Positions 17,629 through 25,232 of a stretch of DNA of 64,000 bases are shown here, in pieces; position 1 is the stretch's first letter; every line of letters starts with the position of its first letter. Source of the stretch: Streptomyces sp. NRRL S-87. GTDB taxonomy: Bacteria > Actinomycetota > Actinomycetes > Streptomycetales > Streptomycetaceae. The notes below the pieces were generated by a model. It made no database searches and was not told where the DNA came from. It was given only the letters and a program-made list of their open reading frames with translations. A program made the translations under genes and the position numbers. The stretch covers positions 1 to 64,000 of the forward strand of contig NZ_JOGB01000034.1 in NCBI RefSeq assembly GCF_000719335.1. The letters are read 5' to 3'.

Positions 17629-17680
17629 CCGTCCCGTGGTGTGTGGGAAGCGCCGAGGGGACCCACACACCACGGGACGG
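17629..17680 (+). repeat. Dispersed repeat copy C within a perfect 19-bp inverted repeat (terminator-like)
   Basis: Arms at 17629-17647 (CCGTCCCGTGGTGTGTGGG) and 17662-17680 are perfect complements with a 14-nt loop. The right arm is identical to the core of copy A, and the downstream CCCCGAAGCGAGCCC tail also matches it. Located 34 bp after the end of livG, it could terminate the ABC operon. Confidence 0.75.
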
Positions 17681-17841
17681 CCCCGAAGCGAGCCCGCCCA
17701 CCTCACTCACCCCAGAATCACCCCCCTGCCCCCACCCGCACGCCGCCGTTCGGGCGCACCCGCGCCGCGGCGGGAATAGCCCCCCGGGCCGGCCGGTTGT
17801 CGCTGGTCGTACCCACCCCCGACCCGAGGGAACGACCCGTC

Positions 17842-18693
17842 GTGAACCAGGCTCCGCACCAGGTCCCCACCATCCGGCTCAACAACGGCATCCACATGCC
17901 CCAGCTCGGCTTCGGCGTCTGGCAGGTGCCGGACGCCGAAGCGGCGCAGGCCGTCGGGACCGCCCTGGAGGCCGGCTACCGCAGCGTCGACACCGCCGCC
18001 GTCTACGGCAACGAGGCCGGCACCGGCAAGGGCATCGCCGCGTCGGGCCTGCCGCGTGAGGACGTCTTCGTCACCACCAAGCTGTGGAACGGCCCGGGCG
18101 AGCGCTGGGGCCGCGACAACGTGCTGCGCGAGTTCGACGCCTCGCTCGCCAAGCTCGGTCTCGACTACGTCGACCTGTACCTGATCCACTGGCCGCGCCC
18201 GATGCGGGACGACTACCTGGCCATCTGGAAGGCGTTCGAGGAGATCGCGGCGAGCGGACGCGCACGGGCCGTCGGCGTGTCCAACTTCCTGCCGGCGCAG
18301 CTGGAACGGCTGCGCGCCGAGAGCGCGCTGGTTCCGGCGGTGAACCAGGTCGAGCTGCACCCGCTGTTCGCGCAGGCGGAGCTGCGTGCCCTGCACGCGG
18401 AGCTGGGCATCGCCACGATGGCCTGGTCCCCGCTGGGCCAGGGCAAGGACCTGCTGACCCGCCCGGCGGTGCTCGCCGTCGCGGAGAAGCACGGCCGCAG
18501 CGCGGCGCAGGTGGTGCTGCGCTGGCACGTGCAGACCGGCAACATCGCGATCCCGAAGTCCGTCACGCCCTCGCGCATCCGCGAGAACCTCGACGTCTTC
18601 GGCTTCGAGCTCGACGCGTCGGACATGGCGGCGCTGGACGCGCTGGAGTCGGGCCGCCGGATCGGTCCCGACCCGGCGGAGTTCGACGTCTGA
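17842..18693 (+). CDS. Aldo/keto reductase
   Basis: This NADPH-dependent (alpha/beta)8-barrel oxidoreductase reduces carbonyls in the cytoplasm. The catalytic tetrad is visible: Asp in SVDTAAVYGN, Tyr in the same motif, Lys in FVTTKLWN, and His in YLIHWPRP. The family signatures GFGVWQ near the start and IPKSVTPSRIRENLDVFGF for cofactor binding are present. The 283-residue length is typical of the 2,5-diketo-gluconate reductase-like subgroup. GTG at 17842 follows GAGGGAACGAC. Monocistronic; the physiological substrate is unknown. Confidence 0.92.
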   Translation: MNQAPHQVPTIRLNNGIHMPQLGFGVWQVPDAEAAQAVGTALEAGYRSVDTAAVYGNEAGTGKGIAASGLPREDVFVTTKLWNGPGERWGRDNVLREFDASLAKLGLDYVDLYLIHWPRPMRDDYLAIWKAFEEIAASGRARAVGVSNFLPAQLERLRAESALVPAVNQVELHPLFAQAELRALHAELGIATMAWSPLGQGKDLLTRPAVLAVAEKHGRSAAQVVLRWHVQTGNIAIPKSVTPSRIRENLDVFGFELDASDMAALDALESGRRIGPDPAEFDV

Positions 18694-18900
18694 AGGAGGG
18701 CGGACGGTCCGCGTCCCCTCTCCCACCGCCTCCGGTCGAAGGCCCGCGCGGCCTACCGCCGCCTGCGGGACTCCGTACGGACCCCGGGGCAACGCCCCCT
18801 GACCCTGCGCCGCAGCCCCCACCCGGACCCCCGGACCCCCGGACCCCCGACCCGGCACTCCTGAGCGCGAGGCGGCGGGGGCGGCCGGGGGACGCCCCCG

Positions 18901-19206
18901 TCAGCTCGCGCCGTGCACCGGCGCGAGGGCGTGCACGCGCTCGGCGAGGGCGAAGTCGCGGTCCGTCAGTGCGTCGCCGGCCGCGTGGGTGTTCACGGAG
19001 AGGTGGACGGTGTTGTAGCCGAGGGTGAGGTCGGAGTGGTGGTCCAGCTCGTCCTGCACCGCCGCGATGCCCACGACCAGCGCGGCGGCGGCGAAGTGCG
19101 ACGGGGCCCGGAAGGTGCGGGCGAGCCGGTCGTCCTCCACGGCCCACCCCGGCAGCTCGCGCAGCCGGTCCTCGATGTCCTTCTGCGACAGCGGCTCCAG
19201 TGCCAT
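18901..19206 (-). CDS. 4a-hydroxytetrahydrobiopterin dehydratase (PCD/DCoH)
   Basis: The 101-residue protein carries the PCD signature: an HH pair (DELDHHSDLTLGYNTVHLSVNTHAAGDALTDRDFALAE) with the later TH. The usual Pro after HH is Ser here. The enzyme dehydrates the 4a-carbinolamine formed by pterin-dependent aromatic hydroxylases. No phenylalanine hydroxylase gene is adjacent. The ATG has GGAGGAGAGGG directly upstream. It is divergent from the FAD oxidoreductase gene. Confidence 0.9.
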   Translation of the reverse strand: MALEPLSQKDIEDRLRELPGWAVEDDRLARTFRAPSHFAAAALVVGIAAVQDELDHHSDLTLGYNTVHLSVNTHAAGDALTDRDFALAERVHALAPVHGAS

Positions 19207-19424
19207 GGTCCCTCTCCTCCGCCAACGGCCGTGCCCGGCATGACATGTGACGTCCAGTTCCCGTTCTGCCCCAATCTTTCACAGCACACCACGCGCTGAC
19301 ACGTTCCCGCCATTGTGCGGCCGGGTCCGTGTCGGGCCGGGCGCCGCTCTTCCGCATGGCGTGGGCGGTCCCTATGCTCCTCCGCCGGACGCAACCTGTT
19401 ACCGGCGGTAGCTCGGGGGTCTGG

Positions 19425-21272
19425 ATGAGTTCACGACGTACGTTCCTGGCGGGCGCGACGGTGGCGACGGCCGCAGCGGCCACGGCCGCCGCGGCCGGCC
19501 CCGCGACCGCCCGTGCGGCGACCGGCGTGCCCGCCGCGCACGGCGCGCCCGCCGCACACGGAGCACCCGCCCCGGCCGTCCCGTCCCCCGGGACCGCCGC
19601 GGCTCCCGCCCGGGTCGCCGTGCTCGGCGGCGGGGTCGCCGGCCTGACGGCTGCCCACGAGCTGGCCGAACGGGGCTTCGCCGTCACCGTCTACGAGCGC
19701 CGGGCGCTGGGCGGCAAGGCCCGCAGCATGGACGTCCCCGGCAGCGCCCGCGGCGGGCGGCGCCCGCTGCCGGCCGAGCACGGGTTCCGCTTCGTCCCCG
19801 GCATCTACCACAACCTGCCGGACACGATGCGCCGCATCCCGTTCGCGGGTAACCCGAACGGCGTGTGGGACAACCTCGTCACTCCCCCGGAGATGATGTT
19901 CGCCCGGGCGGGCGGCCGCGAGGACCTGCGCGCACCCATCCCCTGGTCGGCCGAGCCCGCGCCGCTCACCCCGGAGGAGGTGGGGCGGGCGCTCACCGGC
20001 ATGCTGCAGACCTTCGTCCGGCTGCCGGCCCACGAGGTGGCGTACTTCGTCAACCGGGTCACGGTGTTCCTGACCAGCTGCGACGAGCGGCGCAGGGACG
20101 AGTGGGAGCACACGCCCTGGTGGGAGTTCGTACGGGCCGAGCGGATGTCCTCCGAGTACCGGCGCATCCTCGCCGTCGGCATCACCCGCAACATCGTCGC
20201 CACGAAGGCGGAGGAGGCCTCCACCCGCACCGTGGGCGTCCTCGGCGAGGCATTCGTGTTCAACGCCCTGGGCAGGGGCGCCGACGGACCGCCGGACCGG
20301 ATCCTCGACGGCCCGACGAACGAGGCCTGGCTCGACCCGTGGACCGCCCATCTGCGGTCCCTCGGCGTGGAGTTCCGCATCGGCTGGACCGTACGCGACC
20401 TGGTCTGCACCGACGGGCGGATCAGCCACGCCGTGGTCGAGGACCCCGACGGCACGCCCGTACGCATCACGGCCGACCACTACGTGAGCGCCCTGCCGGT
20501 CGAACACGCCCGCCGCACCTGGGGCCCCGCCCTGCGGGCGGCCGACCCGATGCTGGCCCGCTGCGACCTGCTGCGCACCGACTGGATGACCGGCATCCAG
20601 TTCTACCTCACGCGCACCGCTCCGCTGGTCCACGGCCATCTCAACTGCATCGACTCCCCGTGGTCGCTGACGGCCATCCAGCAGGCCGAGCACTGGCATC
20701 GGCGGCGGCCCGGCCGCGGCTTCGCGGAGGTCTACGGCGACGGCACGGTGGTGGACTGCCTGTCCGTCGACGTGTCCGAGTGGGACAACCCCGGGATCCT
20801 GTACGGGAAGACGGCGAAGGAGTGCACCCGCGAGGAGATCGCCCGCGAGGTATGGGCCCAGCTCAAGGCCTCGCTCAACGACTCGGGGGCGGTCCGGCTG
20901 CGCGACGGCGACCTGCACTCGTGGTTCCTGGACCCGGGGGTCACGGGGACCGGCACGCCGCATCCGGCCAACGAGGACGAACTGCTCATCCACCCCGTCG
21001 GCACCCTGCACAACCGGCCCACCGCCGCGACCGCCGTCCCCAACCTCTACCTCTGCGGGGACTACGTGGCCGTGGACATCGACCTGGCCACGATGGAGGG
21101 TGCCAACGCCGCCGCCCGGGCCGCCGTCAACGCCCTCCTGGACCGGGCGGGTTCGACGTCGGAGCGGTGCACGGTGACGCCGATGTACCGGCCGCCGGAG
21201 CTGGAGCCCTTCCGGCGGCACGACCGGCTCCGCCACCGTCTCGGCCTGCGGAACGCGTTCGACCTGGGCTGA
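19425..21272 (+). CDS. Tat-exported FAD-dependent oxidoreductase (amine oxidase / hydroxysqualene dehydroxylase-like)
   Basis: The N-terminus MSSRRTFLAGATVATAAAA is a twin-arginine signal (SRRTFL) followed by an Ala/Pro/His-rich spacer. A Rossmann FAD motif VAVLGGGVAGLTAAHELAERG lies at about residues 65-85, followed by a charged second motif (VYERRALGGKARS). The remaining 480 residues resemble flavin amine-oxidase / phytoene-desaturase-like proteins, with a late LYLCGDYV..DIDLATMEGANAAARAAVNALL FAD-closing motif. It is 615 residues long from ATG 19425. Folding with FAD before Tat export is expected. The substrate is unknown. The XRE regulator starts 24 nt downstream and may be co-transcribed. 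Confidence 0.85.
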   Translation: MSSRRTFLAGATVATAAAATAAAAGPATARAATGVPAAHGAPAAHGAPAPAVPSPGTAAAPARVAVLGGGVAGLTAAHELAERGFAVTVYERRALGGKARSMDVPGSARGGRRPLPAEHGFRFVPGIYHNLPDTMRRIPFAGNPNGVWDNLVTPPEMMFARAGGREDLRAPIPWSAEPAPLTPEEVGRALTGMLQTFVRLPAHEVAYFVNRVTVFLTSCDERRRDEWEHTPWWEFVRAERMSSEYRRILAVGITRNIVATKAEEASTRTVGVLGEAFVFNALGRGADGPPDRILDGPTNEAWLDPWTAHLRSLGVEFRIGWTVRDLVCTDGRISHAVVEDPDGTPVRITADHYVSALPVEHARRTWGPALRAADPMLARCDLLRTDWMTGIQFYLTRTAPLVHGHLNCIDSPWSLTAIQQAEHWHRRRPGRGFAEVYGDGTVVDCLSVDVSEWDNPGILYGKTAKECTREEIAREVWAQLKASLNDSGAVRLRDGDLHSWFLDPGVTGTGTPHPANEDELLIHPVGTLHNRPTAATAVPNLYLCGDYVAVDIDLATMEGANAAARAAVNALLDRAGSTSERCTVTPMYRPPELEPFRRHDRLRHRLGLRNAFDLG

Positions 21273-21296
21273 CGCACGTCGACTAGGGTCACGGCC

Positions 21297-22163
21297 ATGA
21301 CGACTGCGACGTCGGCCGGGACACCGGTACCGGACAGGGGAGTTGGCGCGTCCACGAGGGGCCTTCCGGACCCGGGGGCCGGCGTGGGCCCGCTGCTGCG
21401 CGCCTGGCGGCAGCGGCGCCGGGTCAGCCAGCTGGAGCTGGCCCTGCGCGCCGACTCCTCGGCCCGCCACATCAGCTTCATCGAGACGGGCCGCTCCCGC
21501 CCCAGCGAGGAGATGGTCCTGCGGCTCGCCGAACACCTGGAGGTGCCGGTACGGGAGCGCAACGCCCTGCTCCTGGCCGCCGGTTACGCCCCGCAGTACA
21601 CCGAGACCCCGCTCGCGGACCCCTCGATGGGCGCGCTGCGGGAAGGCCTCGAACGCCTGCTGACCGGGTACGAGCCGTACCCGGCCCTGGTCGTCGACGC
21701 GACGTACAACGTGATCGCGGCGAACCGCGGGGTCGCGATGATGCTGGACGGGCTGCCCGAGCACCTGCTCGCCGGGCCCCTGAACGCGATGCGTATCACC
21801 CTGCACCCCGAGGGGCTGGCCCCGCGGATCCACAACCTGCGGGAGTGGCGCGGCCACCTGCTGGCGCAGATGGAGCGGCAGATCGCGCTGGCCCGGTCGG
21901 AGCCGCTGCGCGCGCTGTACGCCGAGGTGTCCGCGTACCCGCTGCCCGACCGGCACCCCGAGGACCCGGGCGAGGACCCGGAGCCGGTCCCGTACTTCGC
22001 CCTGCCGCTGCGCATCGAACTCGGCGGCCGGATCCTGTCCTTCGTCTCGTCCATCTCGACCTTCAACACGCCGATGGACGTGACCGTCGCCGAGCTGGCC
22101 ATCGAGACGATGCTCCCGGCCGACCCGGCGACGGTGAAGTTCCTGCGCTCACTGGGTCCGTGA
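21297..22163 (+). CDS. XRE-family regulator with MmyB-like ligand-binding domain
   Basis: This 288-residue protein has an N-terminal Xre helix-turn-helix (about residues 28-85: LLRAWRQRRRVSQLELALRADSSARHISFIETGRSRPS). A PAS-related MmyB/MltR-type C-terminal domain (about 105-285) follows, with VVDATYNVIAANRGV and LRIELGGRILSFVSSISTFNTPMDVTVAELAIETMLPAD. Members bind hydrophobic ligands and often control nearby oxidoreductases. It lies 24 nt after the FAD enzyme. Its 3' end overlaps the convergent membrane-protein gene by 15 nt. Confidence 0.92.
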   Translation: MTTATSAGTPVPDRGVGASTRGLPDPGAGVGPLLRAWRQRRRVSQLELALRADSSARHISFIETGRSRPSEEMVLRLAEHLEVPVRERNALLLAAGYAPQYTETPLADPSMGALREGLERLLTGYEPYPALVVDATYNVIAANRGVAMMLDGLPEHLLAGPLNAMRITLHPEGLAPRIHNLREWRGHLLAQMERQIALARSEPLRALYAEVSAYPLPDRHPEDPGEDPEPVPYFALPLRIELGGRILSFVSSISTFNTPMDVTVAELAIETMLPADPATVKFLRSLGP

Positions 22164-22565
22164 GCGCAGCGCCAGCTGCTGGAGCACGGCGAAGCCGAGG
22201 ACGGTGACGGCCTGGAGCGGGATCCACACCGCGCCGGCGGCGGTGGGCGTGAACCACACCACGAGGGCGACGACGCTCAGCGCGGCCCAGGCGAGGTTGG
22301 CCTCGATGACGAAGCGGACGCCGAGGGCGGGGGGCTCGCGGCGCGCCGCGAGCGCGCCGACCCCGAGGGCGTAGGCGGTCAGGAAGAGGCCGAGCTCCAG
22401 CACCAGACCCTCCCCCACGCCCAGCAGCCGCCCGATCGGCCCCGAGAGGGCGGCGTACGCGAGCCCGTTCGCCCCGGTGACGACGGCGTCGAGTCCGAGG
22501 AAGCGCCGGAGCATGCCGCTCGGCTCGGCGGTCCGGGCGATGCTGCTGATGAGGGTCGCGGACAT
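22149..22565 (-). CDS. Small four-helix membrane protein
   Basis: This 138-residue protein has four hydrophobic segments (about 25-42, 49-71, 87-107, 112-133) and almost no soluble part. It resembles integral membrane proteins of unknown function that accompany MmyB-like regulators and redox genes. The ATG has weak upstream AAGGGG. The last 15 nt overlap the convergent regulator gene. A 17-bp palindrome lies 116 bp upstream and could be its operator. Confidence 0.7.
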   Translation of the reverse strand: MSATLISSIARTAEPSGMLRRFLGLDAVVTGANGLAYAALSGPIGRLLGVGEGLVLELGLFLTAYALGVGALAARREPPALGVRFVIEANLAWAALSVVALVVWFTPTAAGAVWIPLQAVTVLGFAVLQQLALRSRTQ

Positions 22566-22680
22566 GACGGATCAGCCCCTTCGAGGTCGTGGGTGCGGGA
22601 TGCGTGGACCGGGCCCGGAGCCGAGTGCGCGGCTCCGGAACCCGATGCCCCCACTCTGCCGCCGCCCCCGACCCACCGCG

Positions 22681-22697
22681 ATTACCTGCCAGGTAAT
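22681..22697. repeat. 17-bp palindromic direct repeat, left copy (putative att or operator)
   Basis: ATTACCTGCCAGGTAAT is a perfect dyad (ATTACCTG-C-CAGGTAAT) and is identical to 25200-25216. The two copies bound the AT-richer island. Confidence 0.75.
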
Positions 22698-23104
22698 CCG
22701 ACCCCTCCTCCGGCCTCCGTCGTGCGCCCCCTCGTTAGCAGAGCCAGGGCGGTCGCTGGGGTTCGCCTACGTTCGCTGGCTGTTGCCTCGTGTGGCTCCC
22801 CGCGCCGGCAGAAGGCACCACTGTGAGTGCGGGATCGCCGCCCCCGACTCGGGAGCAGGGGCCGCGCATCGGCAGGCTGTCTGCTGCTTCTCGTTGCGGA
22901 GGGAGTGGCGAACCCTTCCCCTGACCTCTGACGATGCACCACCTGGGCGGGAGTTGCTGAGGAGCGGCGGTTATCGGCGGGCAGAGGTGCCCCTGGGCCG
23001 CCCTCAGACGGCCCAGCCAAGCGCTGATCTCAAGGAAGGGCAGCGTTCCCGCTCGCCCTGTCTGATCGCCCCAACGCCCGGCCCGATAGTACGAGGTGGA
23101 GGAT
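22698..23104. other. Noncoding left part of the island
   Basis: About 400 bp between the left repeat and the RES gene, of mixed composition. No convincing gene is visible on either strand: open frames here have no ribosome site and no recognisable domain. The base composition shifts toward AT at about 23.1 kb. Confidence 0.5.
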
Positions 23105-23971
23105 TCAATCGGGGTTCAATGATTTGCGCGCCCTGGCATAGGTCACGTCGGCAACATCGAACCCCAGATTTCGGGCTGCATGCAGCAATTCTGGATCACC
23201 CGGATCGATCTCATTGATCACGGGATCTCGCCTCAGCTTGCCGCGAAAAAGATCCTTAATCACGTCGGCAGTTCTGTTTGACACGCCGAACAGGGGCGCC
23301 CATATAGCCCAACAAGCAATCCGGCCATGACGCGAAGTGTAATAGACGCCAGAGGGCGTTTCGACGTTCCCCAAGGTTTCATGCAATAGCGAGTCAGCTA
23401 CAAAACACGTGAGTCGACGATTAGGTTGCATCAGGAGAGCACAATCCACATCCCTTGCCTCTATTCCCAAGAACTCCGAAATTCGACGACGGAGTGCCCC
23501 GATTGTATCCGGGTGACATATATCCACGTACCACCCGGACTCGATATCGAGCTCCACGATCCACTTACGCTCAAACCAGGATTGCGGGATTTTAGGCTTC
23601 GTGGATGGGCCGACTGTTTGTTCGCTCCAACGATCTTCTGACGCGTGGAACATCCCTCCAGTTATGGACGCCAGGGTGTGCGCGAGATCTTCGTTACTGC
23701 GTTCGGCGTAGGAGAGTGCCTCGTGATACGCCCCCCACTTGTCTTCAGCTGCGTATATCGTGGCAGCGAAAGACGAATCGAAGCGGCTCCATTTAAGTGT
23801 GGGTTCGCCCTCTCGTAGTGGAGGATTCAGAGGTCCGAACTCTCCACTCACTTTCCAGACCGGCGCGACAGGGGGCCTCCTGACGATCAGCCCAGTTTGA
23901 TGGCACTTGAATGCACCTTCGGCTATCTCTTCAAGGTGCTCAGAGGCTCCATGCCCCTCCGAGGAATGCAT
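23105..23971 (-). CDS. RES-domain toxin (NAD+-degrading, MbcT-like)
   Basis: The name-giving RES residues can be placed: Arg in LKWSRFDSSF, Glu in GAYHEALSYAE, and Ser in GVYYTSRHGR, with an ACWAIWAP segment after them. RES toxins such as mycobacterial MbcT destroy NAD+. The 288-residue protein is longer than minimal RES toxins, with extra N- and C-terminal parts. ATG 23971 is chosen because GAGGAGG lies 6 nt upstream; an earlier in-frame ATG at 24016 has none. It overlaps the upstream antitoxin gene by 32 nt, the usual arrangement for coupled toxin-antitoxin genes. Codon use is AT-richer than in the neighbours, indicating transfer. Confidence 0.75.
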   Translation of the reverse strand: MHSSEGHGASEHLEEIAEGAFKCHQTGLIVRRPPVAPVWKVSGEFGPLNPPLREGEPTLKWSRFDSSFAATIYAAEDKWGAYHEALSYAERSNEDLAHTLASITGGMFHASEDRWSEQTVGPSTKPKIPQSWFERKWIVELDIESGWYVDICHPDTIGALRRRISEFLGIEARDVDCALLMQPNRRLTCFVADSLLHETLGNVETPSGVYYTSRHGRIACWAIWAPLFGVSNRTADVIKDLFRGKLRRDPVINEIDPGDPELLHAARNLGFDVADVTYARARKSLNPD

Positions 23972-24308
23972 CTGCAGCCTCCTCGAAATCCTTAACTCGC
24001 CCATCCCTGAGCGCAACGACGGGCGCCGTACTCAGCAATTTATTGCTTCCGGTAAACCAGAGCCGCGCCTCATCGTCCGACGTTTTATGAACCATCCTCC
24101 CCCAAACCGAATGCGCACTTCGCAAACGCTCCTGAACATCAGAGGGAGGCTCTGCGCCGTCTGAGTTTTCCCACTCACTTGGCTCGCGCACGTCTTTCGC
24201 ACTAGACAGGACGGCGACGAGCGAGTTTCCCAGCCATTGGTTCAATTGGCGGGTAATGTCATGAATACTCAGGGTCGCCCCGTCCATGGAAACAGACTGT
24301 GTGGGCAT
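23940..24308 (-). CDS. Xre/MbcA/ParS-type antitoxin partner of the RES toxin
   Basis: The 122-residue protein has an N-terminal helical region resembling the Xre-like half (LSIHDITRQLNQWLGNSLVAVLSSAKDVREPSEWEN). The C-terminal half is characteristic of the ParS/MbcA toxin-binding domain (ARLWFTGSNKLLSTAPVVALRDGRVKDFEEAADAF). It would bind and neutralise the RES protein encoded directly downstream and repress their shared promoter. GGGAG lies 8 nt before ATG 24308. A GCTAA-A-TTAGC palindrome sits about 40 bp upstream. The domain call comes from pattern recognition; the overlap with a RES gene strongly supports it. Confidence 0.75.
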   Translation of the reverse strand: MPTQSVSMDGATLSIHDITRQLNQWLGNSLVAVLSSAKDVREPSEWENSDGAEPPSDVQERLRSAHSVWGRMVHKTSDDEARLWFTGSNKLLSTAPVVALRDGRVKDFEEAADAFLGGAWSL

Positions 24309-24348
24309 TCTTCACTCCCTGCGACCGACCTTCGGACTTGGTCTAACA

Positions 24349-24359
24349 GCTAAATTAGC
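24349..24359. promoter_or_regulatory. Palindrome upstream of the toxin-antitoxin pair
   Basis: GCTAA-A-TTAGC is a perfect 11-bp dyad 41-51 bp upstream of the antitoxin start. TTAGACC/AAGACC-like flanks lie on either side, in an AT-rich stretch suited to a -10 region. It is a candidate autoregulatory operator/promoter. Confidence 0.4.
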
Positions 24360-24374
24360 GGTCTTACGTCTTCA

Positions 24375-24557
24375 ATGCATGCCGAGCACGCGGACCCGGA
24401 GCGACCATCGACGGCCCCGTTCGGGGGTCTCGCAGGACTGCTCAGCCCCGTCCACGACCTCGCACACTGCCTGCGCTGGTCACACTGGCGACGCCAGCAC
24501 CAAGGCCGCGCACGGCTGTGTCATCACCGCAGGCAAGCCGTCGCCCGGCCGTTAAAA
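24375..24557 (+). pseudogene. Transposase C-terminal remnant (IS701-like)
   Basis: The frame encodes a short tail with AHCLRWSHWRRQHQGRARLCHHRRQ. This resembles the basic C-terminus (HWSRWRRRHQ..AR..HYR) of actinomycete IS701-type transposases. No catalytic DDE part or inverted repeat is present. Only the last 50 or so residues survive, so this is debris. Confidence 0.35.
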
Positions 24558-24854
24558 TCAAGACCTACGCTTGGAGGACCACTGGCTCGTCAGACCACCG
24601 CGCCATCGTCGAGCGGCTTCCGGCCGGTACTCACGCGGGTGAGGAGCTGTCTTGATGAGATACAGGAGACTCCAGGCCACGCCGAAGCATTCGTCGTCGC
24701 TGAAGCAGTCCGCCAGGGCTTGAGCCTCCTTATTGGTCACGGGTCGCTCAATGCGATCCAACAGAGCTCCCGCGCGGTCAACAGCATCCTCAAGAACCTC
24801 GTCCGGCTCGCCGTCCTCGGACGGGAGTTTGCCCAGGGCAATGAAGTCAGCAAC
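24558..24854 (-). pseudogene. Acidic hypothetical protein, 5' end lost or unclear
   Basis: The minus-strand frame from about 24854 encodes roughly 98 residues that look like a real soluble protein: VADFIALGKLPSEDGEPDEVLEDAVDRAG, LLDRIERPVTNKEAQALADCF and CFGVAWSLLYLIKTAPHPREY. There is no ATG or GTG with a ribosome site at the point where protein-like sequence begins (nearest candidates are TTG, ATT or CTG). Upstream, the frame runs antisense to the integrase fragment. The junction near 24850 therefore looks like a recombination breakpoint that removed the start. The family is not recognised. Confidence 0.4.
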
Positions 24855-25215
24855 CCCCCGCGCGTTGCTCAACGACGCCGGCCTCCCGGCTCCCCACACC
24901 TGGACGACGCGGGAACTTCGAACGAGCTTCGTCTCCCTCCTCGCTGACCACGGAACACCGATCGAAGTCATCGCGAGGGTCGTGGGGCACAGCGGCACCC
25001 AGACGACTGAGACGGTGTACCGCAAACAGATCCGCCCGGTGATTACGGAAGGGGCCGAAGCAATGGACGAGATTTTCAGCCGGGCAGCGTGTAGTTCTCG
25101 CCCGGTCGCTCCCTCTATGGCTTCCCTGCCTGAGGGAACGAGATCTGTCATGGGCTTCACCTCGGAGGACGCGGTGCTCAAAGGCGTTGGCGTAGCGGCA
25201 TTACCTGCCAGGTAA
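24841..25215 (+). pseudogene. Tyrosine recombinase (integrase) C-terminal fragment
   Basis: The frame carries the end of an actinomycete element integrase: HTWTTRELRTSFVSLLADHGTP, IARVVGHSGTQTTETVYRKQ and a tail IRPVITEGAEAMDEIF. The GHSGT box and catalytic Tyr (VYRKQ) are present. The second catalytic position, normally His in RELRHSF, is Thr. The N-terminal two thirds, with the first catalytic Arg, are missing. The frame ends in ALPAR-stop, and the TAA at 25213-25215 is part of the right 17-bp repeat. Confidence 0.75.
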
Positions 25216-25216
25216 T
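25200..25216. repeat. 17-bp palindromic direct repeat, right copy (putative att)
   Basis: ATTACCTGCCAGGTAAT is identical to 22681-22697 and overlaps the integrase-fragment stop codon. Confidence 0.75.
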
Positions 25217-25232
25217 GGCCCGCTCTCCGTGA

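Larger units (their letters stand above)
22681..25216. mobile_element. Degenerate integrated element bounded by 17-bp repeats
   Basis: This 2.5-kb segment lies between identical 17-bp palindromes. Its middle (about 23.1-24.4 kb) has visibly lower GC than the rest of the window. It contains a RES/Xre-ParS toxin-antitoxin pair, a transposase C-terminal scrap, an acidic gene fragment and a tyrosine-integrase C-terminus whose TAA (25213-25215) falls inside the right repeat. An integrase gene ending at the attachment site is typical of actinomycete integrative elements. The replication, transfer and excisionase genes of a working element are missing, so it is a remnant. Confidence 0.65.

Noticed and set aside
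22477-23217. 246-codon plus-strand frame across the left end of the island
   Set aside because: Translation has no recognisable domain, no ribosome site, crosses the 17-bp repeat and runs antisense to the start of the membrane-protein gene.
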